From Borreliella spielmanii (GTDB lineage: Bacteria; Spirochaetota; Spirochaetia; Borreliales; Borreliaceae), in contig NZ_JACHFA010000002.1 of NCBI RefSeq assembly GCF_014201705.1, forward strand, positions 371,228 through 435,227: a DNA stretch of 64,000 nt, in the 5' to 3' direction. Below, one piece after another: positions 27,301-36,454 of the stretch. The notes under the pieces are model-generated. The model did no database searches, had not been told where the DNA came from, and was given only the letters and a program-made list of their open reading frames with translations. How positions within the stretch are numbered: position 1 is the stretch's first letter; every line of letters begins with the position of its first letter. The translations under genes were made by a program, and so were the position numbers.

Positions 27301-28038
27301 ATGAAAATATTGAGAAGTATTATAGCTTATTTGAGTATTTTATTGTTCTTTTTAATTTTTATTTTTTTTTTATTTCCTTTTTACTTGGTTTGTAAAATTT
27401 TTTTGCTTGAGAGTTATGTTGTTAGGTTAAGTTTTGTTATGATGCGGGTTTGTATTAAGGTTGGTTTATGGCTTGCGGGAATTAAAATTATTGTTACAGG
27501 TTCTGAGAATATTCCTAAAAAAAGCAATATAATAATAATGGGAAATCATATTGCGGCTATGGATCCTCTAATTTTTATTTATACTTTTGTTAATCCATTT
27601 GTAATATTGGCAAAACATTCTTTACTTAGGGTTCCTTTTGTGAATCTTATTCTAATTGTTATGGGCACTATTTTTGTTAATAGAAGGAGCATAAGATCTG
27701 CTGCTGCAGCTGAGGCTAAGGCAATAAAGGTTATGAGAGAGGGTAGAACTATTGGAATTTTCCCTGAAGGGACTAGAAATAGGGGGGGGGATACTAAGGT
27801 TTTTAAAAAAGGTGCAATTAAGATGGCATTAAAGACAGGAACACCTATTCTTCCTGTTACTCTTTATAATACTAATAACTTTTTCATTAAAAACATTATT
27901 TTTAATTCTGGGCTATCTGTTTATGTCCATGTACATCCTTTGATAGATATTTTAAAATTAAGTGAATATGAAAAAGAGAATCTTGCTAGTATTATTAGAG
28001 ATCAAATAGTTAAAAAGCTTGAAACTATTAAAATTTAA
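27301..28038 (+). CDS. plsC: 1-acyl-sn-glycerol-3-phosphate acyltransferase
   Basis: The 245-residue membrane enzyme has an N-terminal hydrophobic region (about 5-60) and the acyltransferase motifs: catalytic GNHIAAMD (motif I), FVNRRS (motif II), FPEGTRNRGG (motif III) and TPILPVTLYN (motif IV). It makes phosphatidic acid for phospholipids. Motif III is partly encoded by a G9 run at 27782-27790, where a one-base slip would cut the protein. It lies 8 bp after the lipoprotein gene and 20 bp before parE. Confidence 0.93.
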   Translation: MKILRSIIAYLSILLFFLIFIFFLFPFYLVCKIFLLESYVVRLSFVMMRVCIKVGLWLAGIKIIVTGSENIPKKSNIIIMGNHIAAMDPLIFIYTFVNPFVILAKHSLLRVPFVNLILIVMGTIFVNRRSIRSAAAAEAKAIKVMREGRTIGIFPEGTRNRGGDTKVFKKGAIKMALKTGTPILPVTLYNTNNFFIKNIIFNSGLSVYVHVHPLIDILKLSEYEKENLASIIRDQIVKKLETIKI

Positions 28039-28058
28039 TTTATAAAGCAAGGATTTAG

Positions 28059-29858
28059 ATGAAGACTCAAAATTATGATGAAAGTAAAATAATTACTCTA
28101 TCTTCTCTTGAACACATTAGATTAAGATCTGGTATGTATATTGGCCGCTTAGGGGATGGTTCTAATATTGATGATGGTATTTATATTTTAATTAAAGAGA
28201 TAATAGACAATTCAATTGATGAGTTTATTATGGGTTACGGAAATGAAATTTTTATAAAAAAACAAAATAATCTAATTACTATTAGAGATTATGGAAGAGG
28301 AATTCCTCTTGGTAAAGTTGTTGAGAGTGTTTCAGTTATTAATACTGGAGCCAAGTATAATGATGATGTTTTTCAATTTTCTGTAGGTCTTAATGGGGTT
28401 GGAACTAAGGCGGTTAATGCCTTAAGTTCGAAATTTTTAGTAAGATCAATAAGAAATGGCAAATCTTTTGAAGCTTTATTTTCTAAAGGAAATTTGCTGG
28501 AATCTAGAGAAATAGAATCTTCTGATAAAGATGGTACTTATGTTGAGTTTTTAGCAGATTCAGAGATATTCGGAAAATATTCTTACAGCGAAGATTTTCT
28601 AAAGAGAAGATTTTTCCATTATGCTTGTTTGAATAAAGGGCTTATAATAAACTATAATGATCAAATTTTTGAATCCAAAAATGGTCTTTTAGATTTTTTG
28701 AATTCAGAAATTAAAAGTGATGATTTGCTTTATGATATTGTTTACTATTCTAGCAAAACCTTAGAATTTGCTTTTTCTCATACAAATAATTATGGTGAGA
28801 CTTATTTTTCATTTGTTAATGGGCAATATACCAACGATGGAGGCACTCATCAGACTGGTTTTAGAGAAGGCTTTGTAAGGGCTATTAACGATTTTCTTAA
28901 AAAAACATATTCGTCGACAGATATTAGGGAAGGCCTTGTTGCAACTCTTTCTGTTAAAATTAAAGACCCAATATTTGAAAGTCAAACTAAGAATAAGCTT
29001 GGAAATATTGAAACTAGAGGAAATGTTGCAAAGGAAGTGCAAAAGATAATTTCTGAAATTTTGTATAAAGATAAAATACTTGCAAAATTAATTGAGAAAA
29101 AAGTAGTTGACAATGAGCGACTTAGAAAAGAGTTAAGTAGTGTAAGAAAAGAAGCAAGAGAGAGAGCAAAAAAAATATCTTTTAAGATTCCTAAACTTAA
29201 GGATTGCAAATTTCATTTTAATAGTAGCAGTAATCAGTCAGAACAAACTATGATTTTCTTAACAGAAGGGGACTCTGCAACCGGTTCAATGGTGTCTTGT
29301 AGAGATGTTTATACTCAGGCTATATTTTCTCTTAGAGGAAAACCTCAAAATATGTTTGAAAAAAATAAATCTGAAATATATAAAAATGAAGAGCTTTATA
29401 ATATGATGGTGGCTCTCGGCATTGAGGAATCAATTGAAAATTTAAGGTACAATAAGGTTGTAATAGCAACTGATGCAGATTTTGATGGATTTCATATTAG
29501 AAATTTGTTGTTAACTTTTTTCTTGACTTTTTTTGAAGATTTAATTTTAAATGGTCATATGTATATTTTAGAAACCCCTCTTTTTAGGGTTAGGAATAAA
29601 AAAAACACAATCTATTGTTATTCTGAGGAAGAAAAGCAAAAAGCTGTTCTTCAGCTTAAGGGTGGATGTGAAGTAACAAGATTTAAAGGTCTTGGTGAAA
29701 TTTCTCCAAATGAATTTAAAGGTTTTATTGATATTAATAGCATTAAGCTTACAAAAGTGGATCTTTTTAATATTAAAGAAATAAAAGATAAGTTGGGGTT
29801 TTATATGGGGCAAAATACTCCTGAAAGGCGGAATTTTATTATGGAGAATTTGATTTAA
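28059..29858 (+). CDS. parE: DNA topoisomerase IV subunit B
   Basis: The 599-residue product has the GHKL ATPase domain (motif RDYGRGIPLG, and GLNGVGTKAVNALSS), a transducer domain, and a TOPRIM domain with FLTEGDSATGS and VIATDADFDGFHI, which hold the Mg-binding acidic residues. Start LSSLEHIRLRSGMYIG is typical. It overlaps parC by one base (TAATG). Pairing with ParC here, rather than position near the central origin, argues for topoisomerase IV rather than gyrase. Confidence 0.95.
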   Translation: MKTQNYDESKIITLSSLEHIRLRSGMYIGRLGDGSNIDDGIYILIKEIIDNSIDEFIMGYGNEIFIKKQNNLITIRDYGRGIPLGKVVESVSVINTGAKYNDDVFQFSVGLNGVGTKAVNALSSKFLVRSIRNGKSFEALFSKGNLLESREIESSDKDGTYVEFLADSEIFGKYSYSEDFLKRRFFHYACLNKGLIINYNDQIFESKNGLLDFLNSEIKSDDLLYDIVYYSSKTLEFAFSHTNNYGETYFSFVNGQYTNDGGTHQTGFREGFVRAINDFLKKTYSSTDIREGLVATLSVKIKDPIFESQTKNKLGNIETRGNVAKEVQKIISEILYKDKILAKLIEKKVVDNERLRKELSSVRKEARERAKKISFKIPKLKDCKFHFNSSSNQSEQTMIFLTEGDSATGSMVSCRDVYTQAIFSLRGKPQNMFEKNKSEIYKNEELYNMMVALGIEESIENLRYNKVVIATDADFDGFHIRNLLLTFFLTFFEDLILNGHMYILETPLFRVRNKKNTIYCYSEEEKQKAVLQLKGGCEVTRFKGLGEISPNEFKGFIDINSIKLTKVDLFNIKEIKDKLGFYMGQNTPERRNFIMENLI

Positions 29859-31738
29859 TGGATATTAGAACTGTACTTAAAGATAATTTTTTGCAATATT
29901 CGTCTTATGTTATTAAAGATCGTGCTATTGCTAGTGTTGTTGATGGATTTAAACCGGTCCAAAGAAGAATTATACATTCGCTTTTTGAAATGCATGATGG
30001 TAATTTTCATAAAGTCGCAAATGTTGTTGGTAATACAATGAAATACCATCCTCATGGTGATACGTCAATTTATGAGGCTCTTGTTAACATTGCCAACAAG
30101 GATCTATTTATTGAAAAGCAGGGCAATTTTGGCAATTTGTTTACAGGTGATCCTGCTTCTGCTTCTAGATATATTGAGTGTAGGTTAACTCCTTTAGCTT
30201 TTGATGTTCTTTACAGCAAGGAGATAACAGTTTATGAATCTTCTTATGATGGAAGAAATAATGAGCCTTTGCTTTATCCTGCAAAAATTCCTGTTATTTT
30301 AATTCAGGGAAGTGAGGGAATTGCTGTTGGAATGGCAGCCAAAATATTGCCTCACAATTTTAATGAGATTTTAAATGCAGTAAGAAGCGAGCTTCTTGGA
30401 GAGACTTACGATATTTATCCGGATTTCCCAACAGGAGGAATAGTTGATGTTAATGAATATGCTGATGGTAATGGTAAAGTTTTAGTTAGGGCTAAAATTG
30501 AAACTATAGATGAAAAAACAATTGTAATAAGGGAATTACCTTTTGGGGAGACTACTGAGAGCTTGATATCTTCAATTGAAAAAGCAATTAGAAAAAATTA
30601 TATTAAAGTTTCAAGCATTAATGATTTTACTGCTGAAAATGTGGCCATAGAGCTGTCTTTGCCGCGGGGCGTTTATGCGAGTGAAGTGATTGAAAAGCTG
30701 TATCATTATACAAATTGTCAAGTATCAATTTCTGTTAATTTATTGTTGCTTAGTGAGAGGTATCCAGTTGTTTATACTATTAAAGATCTTATTAAGTTTC
30801 ATGCAGCTCATCTTCAAAAAGTTTTAAAAATGGAGCTTGAATTGCAAAAAAGCAAGATTCTTGAAAAAATATTTTATAAGACACTTGAGCAAATTTTTAT
30901 TGAAAAAAAAATTTATAAACTTCTTGAAACAATTTCTAAAGAAGAAAATATTGTAAGTATAATATTGTCAGAGATTTTAAGATGCAAAGAATCTTTTTCA
31001 AGGGAAGTTTTGAAAGAAGATGTTGAAAATTTGCTTAAGATTCCAATTAGGAAAATAAGTCTTTTTGATATTGATAAGAATTCCAAGGATATTAAAATTT
31101 TAAATAAAGAATTAAGGACTATAAATAGTAATATTTCCTCAATAAAAGGATATTCAATAAATTTTATTGATTTATTACTTGCAAAGTATTCTAAAGATCA
31201 TCAAAGAAAGACCGAAATTTCTTTAATCAAATCAAAAAATGTAAAAGAAATAGCTACAAAGAATATGAAAGTTTATTTAAACTTAGCAGAAGGTTTTGTA
31301 GGGACTAGTCTTTTTGATGGTGAATTTATTGGAAGTGCTAGTTATTATGATAAAGTATTGGTTTTCAGAAAAAATAATTATGTTTTAAAAAATATTGAAG
31401 ACAAGGCATTTATAGATAAAAAGAATATATGTGCTTTAGTTTATGATATAAATAATTCAAAAGAACAAATATTTTCAATAATTTATCTTAACAAACTTGA
31501 CAATTTTTATTATGTTAAAAGATTTAAAATAGATAAATTTATTACAGATAAAGTTTATGAATTTTTAGGAGAAAATGATGAATTTGTTGATTTTTCATTG
31601 AGTCCTAAATTTGTAGAATTTTCGACAAATAAAGACATTATTAAAAGAATTGAAATTACTAATTTTATAGTCAAATCAAGAAGCTCTATTGGTAAGCGAA
31701 TTTCAGGTAACAATTTGAAAAAAGTTAAATTTAAATAG
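29858..31738 (+). CDS. parC: DNA topoisomerase IV subunit A
   Basis: The 626-residue product has the winged-helix core with GFKPVQRRIIHS and YHPHGDTSIYEAL, and the catalytic tyrosine in SASRYIECRLT (Tyr about 107). A coiled-coil gate follows, then a shortened C-terminal region (about 480-626) that lacks the full six-blade GyrA box pattern. It decatenates daughter chromosomes, including ends of linear replicons. It overlaps parE by 1 nt. Confidence 0.95.
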   Translation: MDIRTVLKDNFLQYSSYVIKDRAIASVVDGFKPVQRRIIHSLFEMHDGNFHKVANVVGNTMKYHPHGDTSIYEALVNIANKDLFIEKQGNFGNLFTGDPASASRYIECRLTPLAFDVLYSKEITVYESSYDGRNNEPLLYPAKIPVILIQGSEGIAVGMAAKILPHNFNEILNAVRSELLGETYDIYPDFPTGGIVDVNEYADGNGKVLVRAKIETIDEKTIVIRELPFGETTESLISSIEKAIRKNYIKVSSINDFTAENVAIELSLPRGVYASEVIEKLYHYTNCQVSISVNLLLLSERYPVVYTIKDLIKFHAAHLQKVLKMELELQKSKILEKIFYKTLEQIFIEKKIYKLLETISKEENIVSIILSEILRCKESFSREVLKEDVENLLKIPIRKISLFDIDKNSKDIKILNKELRTINSNISSIKGYSINFIDLLLAKYSKDHQRKTEISLIKSKNVKEIATKNMKVYLNLAEGFVGTSLFDGEFIGSASYYDKVLVFRKNNYVLKNIEDKAFIDKKNICALVYDINNSKEQIFSIIYLNKLDNFYYVKRFKIDKFITDKVYEFLGENDEFVDFSLSPKFVEFSTNKDIIKRIEITNFIVKSRSSIGKRISGNNLKKVKFK

Positions 31739-31809
31739 TTTTAAAAACCTTTTTTAAATTTAATTAATATGCTACCATATTACCAGTTTTAATAAAGAGG
31801 TTTGTTTTT

Positions 31810-32346
31810 ATGAATAAATTTTTAATTGTTGTTTTGCTAGCCTTTTGTGTTTTCTCTAGCTTTGCTCAAGCGGGTGATTCTAAAAGCGCTTTTAATTTGG
31901 GCGCAGGAGAAAAACTTTTAATTTATGAAACTAGTAAGAAAGACCCTATTGTGCCATTTTTATTGAACCTTTTTTTAGGGTTTGGAATAGGTTCTTTTGT
32001 TCAAGGTGATATTTTAGGAGGTTTTCTTATTCTTGGATTTGATGCGGTTGGTATAGGGTTAATACTTTCGGGAGCTTATTTAGATATTAAAGATCTTAAT
32101 AGTAATGCTAAAAAAGCTGCTTTTAAGTGGACTTGGGGTAAGGGAATGATGTTAGCAGGTGCGGTTACTATGGCTGTGACAAGATTGACAGAAATTATTC
32201 TTCCGTTTACATTTGCTAATAGTTATAACAAGAAACTGAAAAATAGCCTTAATGTAGCTTTGGGAGGGTTTGAACCTAGTTTTGATATTAACATGGGTCA
32301 AGCTAGTGCTCTTGGGTTTGAACTGTCTTTTAAAAAAAGTTATTAG
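31810..32346 (+). CDS. p13: Integral outer membrane protein P13
   Basis: The 178-residue product has a signal peptide (1-20, cleavage after FAQA or nearby) and hydrophobic glycine-rich segments, including PFLLNLFLGFGIGSFVQG and GFLILGFDAVGIGLILSG. It matches the Borrelia P13 porin from established work, which is also trimmed at the C-terminus by CtpA. P13 is unusual for a porin because its segments look alpha-helical. It has its own leader (AAAGAGG at about 31795) and ends before a clear RNA hairpin, so it is probably monocistronic. Confidence 0.9.
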   Translation: MNKFLIVVLLAFCVFSSFAQAGDSKSAFNLGAGEKLLIYETSKKDPIVPFLLNLFLGFGIGSFVQGDILGGFLILGFDAVGIGLILSGAYLDIKDLNSNAKKAAFKWTWGKGMMLAGAVTMAVTRLTEIILPFTFANSYNKKLKNSLNVALGGFEPSFDINMGQASALGFELSFKKSY

Positions 32347-32362
32347 TTTTATTTATTATGAA

Positions 32363-32399
32363 AATGAGTGATTGCAATTTTATATTGTGATTGCTCATT
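32363..32399 (+). terminator. Hairpin after p13
   Basis: AATGAGTGATTGCAAT (32363-32378) pairs with ATTGTGATTGCTCATT (32384-32399) in RNA as a 16-bp stem with four G-U pairs and a 5-nt loop. On the opposite strand those four become A-C mismatches, so the structure is specific to the plus transcript. The downstream T-tract is weak. Confidence 0.65.
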
Positions 32400-32426
32400 G
32401 TAATTAAAAATTAGAGCTTTTATTTA

Positions 32427-32879
32427 TTATTTGTATTTTATTTCTCTACTAAGGTCTTTTTTTATGCTTTTTTGTTTTAGTATTTCTCTTTTATCATACA
32501 ATTTTTTTCCTTTACATATTCCAACTTCTACTTTAATTATTGATTTTTTTAAATAAAAACTAATAGGAATTAAAGTATATCCCTCTTTTTCTTTAAATTT
32601 TTTTAGTCTTTGCAGTTCCTTTTTTTTAATTAGAAGTTTTCTAGGTCTTAATTCATCATGATTAAAGATATTTCCTTCTTTATATTTTGATATGTGTAAG
32701 TTTTCAAGCCACAATTCTTCTTTTTTTATGCTTGCAAAGCTATTATTAAATGATAATTTTTTTGCCTTTATTGATTTCACTTCGGTGCCTTTCAGTACTA
32801 TTCCGCAACTTATTTTCTCTTCAATAAAGTAATTAAATTTTGCCTTTTTGTTTTCAAGAAGCAAAGTGTTTGTGTTCAA
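32427..32879 (-). CDS. smpB: tmRNA-binding protein SmpB
   Basis: The 150-residue product shows the SmpB pattern: KKAKFNYFIEEKISCGIVLKG at the start (EKI-GI-L-GTEVKSI), HISKYKEGN in the middle, and a basic C-terminal tail KRE-KQKSIKKDLSREIK that occupies the mRNA channel. It delivers tmRNA (16827-17185) to stalled ribosomes. The start is TTG at 32879, with AAAGGA inside the end of the upstream gene, 2 nt away, so it is co-transcribed with the PEGA/FGE gene. Confidence 0.94.
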   Translation of the reverse strand: MNTNTLLLENKKAKFNYFIEEKISCGIVLKGTEVKSIKAKKLSFNNSFASIKKEELWLENLHISKYKEGNIFNHDELRPRKLLIKKKELQRLKKFKEKEGYTLIPISFYLKKSIIKVEVGICKGKKLYDKREILKQKSIKKDLSREIKYK

Positions 32880-32881
32880 AT

Positions 32882-34345
32882 CTATTCCTTTGATACAATC
32901 AATCTAAAACCAATGTTTGGAGAGCTCCAATTTTTCAAGAAAGAAGCTTTAGTTGATGGATTTAGTAAATTATTATTTTGATAAGAGTATGTCCTAATTT
33001 CTGTTATTAATGAATGAAAATTTGAATTTTCGTTATAAAAATTTTTTTCATTTTTAAATATTGCGATATCATTAAAAGACGAATTTTGCATTAGATTCCA
33101 AAATCCAACTTTTTTTGATATTTCATTAATATTTAATGGGTTTTTGTTTGGTTCTTTTTGGTACAATTCCCATTCTTGTGATATAGGAAGTCTTGCTTTG
33201 AATCCGTTGGGAAGTTTTTTAGAGTACCAATTGGCATATTCTATTGCTGAGAAATAAGATATTCCCGTGATAGCCTCATTTAAGCCTATTTGGTTAAAAT
33301 TTTTAAGATAATTTTCATCTACAAGCTGTTCTTTTATTAAATTTTCTTTGTTATTTAATGTCCATTTTGGATTTTCTTTTAAAAAGTCTTGATACTCATA
33401 TTTTGTAACATTTTGTTCTTGAATAAGAAATTCTTTTATACTATAGGTAGATTTTAATGAAATATTTTTTAAATCTAATTCATAGTTTTGAATTTTTTCG
33501 ATTTTATTTGAATTTATTTTTTTAAATCCAGGTAACGTTATATTAATTTTTTCATTTTTAGAAATTAATTGAATGTTTTCATTGTCTAGAGTTTTGGTTA
33601 ATGTTTTAACCCATGGCTCATTTTTTGTTATCATTTTTAGATCTTTATCTAAATTTTCTAAAAACCAAAAGATAGCTCTATTTTCTAAGTCAAAATTTGT
33701 TTTTAGAGAGTTCCATATTTCTTCTTGATTGGTATTGTGTGGGTCTATTGAATACATGACTTTGTATGAATTTAGAAAATCCTTAAACATTTCGATTGAA
33801 TTTAAGTAAGGTATGGAATTTTTTAGAAATTTTTTAATGTATTTAGGATGTTCTTTAAGTTCATTAGATATTAATGAAAATACAGGAATTAATTTTATAT
33901 TTTCATTAGTATTTTTTATTTTCACCATTATAGAGAGCTCTTTTTGTCTTTGTTTGATGATCTTTTCAGGATCAACCAGTTCTAAATTTATTTGTAAATT
34001 GTAGCTTCCAAAGAATTTGTTGTTAATTTTTATGTTTTGCTCGTAGGTTTTAAATCCCATTCTTTTTGCTTTAATAATTCCTTCGGTGGTATTTATGTAT
34101 TTATTAAGTGGAGTTCTACCTATATATTTTTCATTTAAGTAGATATAAGTGTTTGCAATATTAGAATTTATTTTTAAATATGCTCCTGGATTTTTAAACT
34201 TGGGTATGATTATTAAAATTGACACTAAACTTAAAAGCAATATTATTGTTATAAAAAATACGTAAATTTTGGGTGCTATTCCTAGAATTGGCTTTAATTT
34301 AACTTCAAAAAGCTCAATATTTGAATTCTCATCAATTTCCTTCAT
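32882..34345 (-). CDS. PEGA plus formylglycine-generating-enzyme-like membrane protein
   Basis: The 487-residue protein has a cytoplasmic N-terminus, one membrane segment (about 26-48), and a PEGA domain (about 50-115, with NSNIANTYIYLNEKYIGRTP). A linker follows, and then a C-terminal FGE-sulfatase/SUMF1 fold (about 310-487: VTKYEYQDFLKENP, FSAIEYANWYSKKLP, ARLPISQEWELYQ, closing IGFRLIVSKE). The two active-site cysteines of true formylglycine-generating enzymes are not visible, so it is probably a binding fold. Its own promoter drives it and smpB. Confidence 0.75.
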   Translation of the reverse strand: MKEIDENSNIELFEVKLKPILGIAPKIYVFFITIILLLSLVSILIIIPKFKNPGAYLKINSNIANTYIYLNEKYIGRTPLNKYINTTEGIIKAKRMGFKTYEQNIKINNKFFGSYNLQINLELVDPEKIIKQRQKELSIMVKIKNTNENIKLIPVFSLISNELKEHPKYIKKFLKNSIPYLNSIEMFKDFLNSYKVMYSIDPHNTNQEEIWNSLKTNFDLENRAIFWFLENLDKDLKMITKNEPWVKTLTKTLDNENIQLISKNEKINITLPGFKKINSNKIEKIQNYELDLKNISLKSTYSIKEFLIQEQNVTKYEYQDFLKENPKWTLNNKENLIKEQLVDENYLKNFNQIGLNEAITGISYFSAIEYANWYSKKLPNGFKARLPISQEWELYQKEPNKNPLNINEISKKVGFWNLMQNSSFNDIAIFKNEKNFYNENSNFHSLITEIRTYSYQNNNLLNPSTKASFLKNWSSPNIGFRLIVSKE

Positions 34346-34352
34346 CTTTTTA

Positions 34353-34382
34353 AGTATAGAAAAGTATTTAAATAAGTGTCAA
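34353..34382 (-). promoter_or_regulatory. Sigma-70 promoter of the PEGA/FGE-smpB pair
   Basis: On the minus strand, a consensus TTGACA (34382-34377) and TATACT (34358-34353) are separated by 18 bp, just upstream of the ATG at 34345. The short leader leaves little room for a ribosome site. Confidence 0.6.
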
Positions 34383-34415
34383 TATTTTGTATGATTTAAT
34401 TCTTGAGGTTAGGTT

Positions 34416-35396
34416 ATGCATTTAAGAAGATTGGATAAATTTGCATCTTTTTTGGTATATTCTATTGAGAGGTACTTGACATATCGAAAAAGAAAGAAGT
34501 ATTTTTGCAAATTAAGAGCGAAGAAGCGAGGATTTTTGCGCAACTTTTTATTTGATTTTGTAGCTGCAGCAATTTTTGTACTGGTAATAAATCAATATTT
34601 CATTCAAGCTTATAAAATACCATCAGGTTCAATGGAAAATACTCTTCAAATAGGGGATTTTTTATTTGTGGATAAATTTTCTTACGGTCCTGAACTTTTG
34701 CCAGGATTATTTAAGATTACTGGTTTTAAAACCCCAGAAGAATCCGATATTATTATTTTTGAAAATCCAGAGTATAAATCAAAGGGTGTTTTTTTTGATA
34801 TCTTTCAAAGAATACTTTACATGTTAACGCTATCTTTTGTTGATCTTGATAGAGATGAATATGGCAATCCTAATGTTAGATTTCTAGTGAAAAGAGGCGT
34901 ATTTGCAGACGGTAAAATTGTTAAATTTAACAGCGGTAAAGCTTATATTAAAAGAGAAGGCGAAGAAAATTTTATTTTAGAAGATTTTTATTGGGATTTA
35001 GTTGGTCAAAATTTTAATATTAAAAAAATTGTGGCAAATGAGGATTATGGAATTTATAGTGATTTTGCTATGTTTGTTGCTTTAAGTCAGTTAAATATAA
35101 ATTTAAACAGTACTCCCGATTTCTCATTTTTTGATGTTAGAGTGATTGATAGGTTTGAGTTTGAAAGATTGGAATATAAGTATTTATCCGCTTTTATGCC
35201 TTATGTTGATTATTATATGGAAAAAGCTATAATAAGGGATTGCGGAATTTATGTTCCTTATGGGTATATTTTGCCAATTGGAGACAATAGAGATAATTCC
35301 CATGATGGTAGATTTTTTGGAGTAATTAATAAGAATAAAGTGCTTGGAAGAACCCTGATAATATACCTTCCATTTTCTAGAGTAGGATTTATTTAA
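34416..35396 (+). CDS. lepB: Signal peptidase I
   Basis: The 326-residue product has one membrane segment (about 45-62) and the catalytic dyad: Ser72 in IPSGSMENTL (box B) and Lys159 in RFLVKRGV (box D). Box E GDNRDNSHDGRFFG lies near the C-terminus. Extra sequence between boxes B and D and between D and E makes it longer than Gram-positive enzymes. It cleaves signal peptides of exported non-lipoproteins. The stop lies 1 bp before the paralogue. Confidence 0.93.
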   Translation: MHLRRLDKFASFLVYSIERYLTYRKRKKYFCKLRAKKRGFLRNFLFDFVAAAIFVLVINQYFIQAYKIPSGSMENTLQIGDFLFVDKFSYGPELLPGLFKITGFKTPEESDIIIFENPEYKSKGVFFDIFQRILYMLTLSFVDLDRDEYGNPNVRFLVKRGVFADGKIVKFNSGKAYIKREGEENFILEDFYWDLVGQNFNIKKIVANEDYGIYSDFAMFVALSQLNINLNSTPDFSFFDVRVIDRFEFERLEYKYLSAFMPYVDYYMEKAIIRDCGIYVPYGYILPIGDNRDNSHDGRFFGVINKNKVLGRTLIIYLPFSRVGFI

Positions 35397-35397
35397 A

Positions 35398-36033
35398 GTG
35401 GCTCCATATTTAACTTTCGAACAAAGGCTTTTAAGGAAAAAGCGAAGAAAAATTTTTTTAAAATATGCTTTAACATTTTTAATGTTAAATTTTTTTTTCA
35501 CAAAGTTTATTTTGCAAATTTTTATGATTAAAGGTAATGATATGTTACCAACAATAACAAAGAATGCTAGTTTATTTTTTGTTGCAACACATATAACATC
35601 TTTTTTTATTCCTTTAAAAATGAATGATATTGTTCTTTATGAAGATTTTAGGTTAAGTGATAATTTTTTATTAACTTTAATAAAAGATTTCTTTTTTTTA
35701 AATAAAATTTTCAAAAGAGCAAGCTACAAAGTATCAAGAATAGCAGCTGTTCACGGCGATTCTGTGTATGTTAGGGGTTTGAATGTTTTGGTAAATAAAA
35801 AGGATACGGATTTTTTTTATTTGAATGGTAATTTGGTTAGTTATTACAAGTTGAATAATTTTTTTAATACGGATGAAGTGGTTAAGTGTTTTATTTTGAA
35901 AAAAAATGAAATTTTTTTATTAAATGACAATTTAAGTGTTTTGAATGATTCTAGAATATTTGGCCCTATTAATAAAAGTGCTATTGTTTCTTTTTTGGCC
36001 TTTAAAGTAGTGGATTATAAGATTGTTAAATAA
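35398..36033 (+). CDS. Signal peptidase I-like protein lacking the catalytic dyad
   Basis: The 211-residue product keeps the S26 layout: a membrane segment (about 20-44), box B as [10 protein letters not shown], box D as [13 protein letters not shown] and box E as [17 protein letters not shown]. The catalytic serine position is Asp48 (GNDM instead of SGSM). The residue aligned with the catalytic lysine is Ser113, with a Lys two positions before it (Lys111). It is therefore probably not a classical signal peptidase, though it may be a partner of the upstream active LepB. Start GTG at 35398. Confidence 0.8.
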   Translation: MAPYLTFEQRLLRKKRRKIFLKYALTFLMLNFFFTKFILQIFMIKGNDMLPTITKNASLFFVATHITSFFIPLKMNDIVLYEDFRLSDNFLLTLIKDFFFLNKIFKRASYKVSRIAAVHGDSVYVRGLNVLVNKKDTDFFYLNGNLVSYYKLNNFFNTDEVVKCFILKKNEIFLLNDNLSVLNDSRIFGPINKSAIVSFLAFKVVDYKIVK

Positions 36034-36454
36034 AATTTTTGTTGATGCTGATTCTTGTAATTTCAAAATAATAAAATTTTTACAAAAATTTATATTGTAC
36101 AATAAATCAGAACTTATTATAGTTTCTAATAAGTTTTTGAGGTTAGAAAAGACAGAAAATGTTGCTTTAGAGGTGGTAGACAATGTTGATGCATTTATTT
36201 TAAATTTAGTAGACAAGTATAGCCTTGTGGTTACTCGAGATATTTTTTTTGCCAAACTTCTTTTAGATCTTGAGGTTAAGGTTATGAATGATGAGGGTCA
36301 AATTTTTAATATAAATAATATAAATTATTTACATTTTAGATCTAAGATTAATTTCAATTTAAAAATTAAGATTAAAAAATATTATGATGAAGATTTTAAC
36401 AAATCTAGATATGAGAAATTTATAACGAATTTTTATTCTTTATTCTTTAGTTAA
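36023..36454 (+). CDS. YaiI/YqxD family protein (DUF188)
   Basis: The 143-residue product starts [12 protein letters not shown], matching the family motif I-VDADACPVK, and has [14 protein letters not shown] for the family's VVTxDxxLA segment. The family has a PIN/NYN-like acidic fold of unknown biochemical role. The start at TTG 36023 overlaps the LepB-like gene by 11 nt. The 3' end overlaps the convergent lipoprotein gene by 15 nt. Confidence 0.75.
   Translation: MLNKIFVDADSCNFKIIKFLQKFILYNKSELIIVSNKFLRLEKTENVALEVVDNVDAFILNLVDKYSLVVTRDIFFAKLLLDLEVKVMNDEGQIFNINNINYLHFRSKINFNLKIKIKKYYDEDFNKSRYEKFITNFYSLFFS

Noticed and set aside
31740..31760. TTTAAAAA/TTTTTTAAA inverted repeat after parC as a terminator
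   Set aside because: The loop would be only two bases, and the sequence is A/T only.
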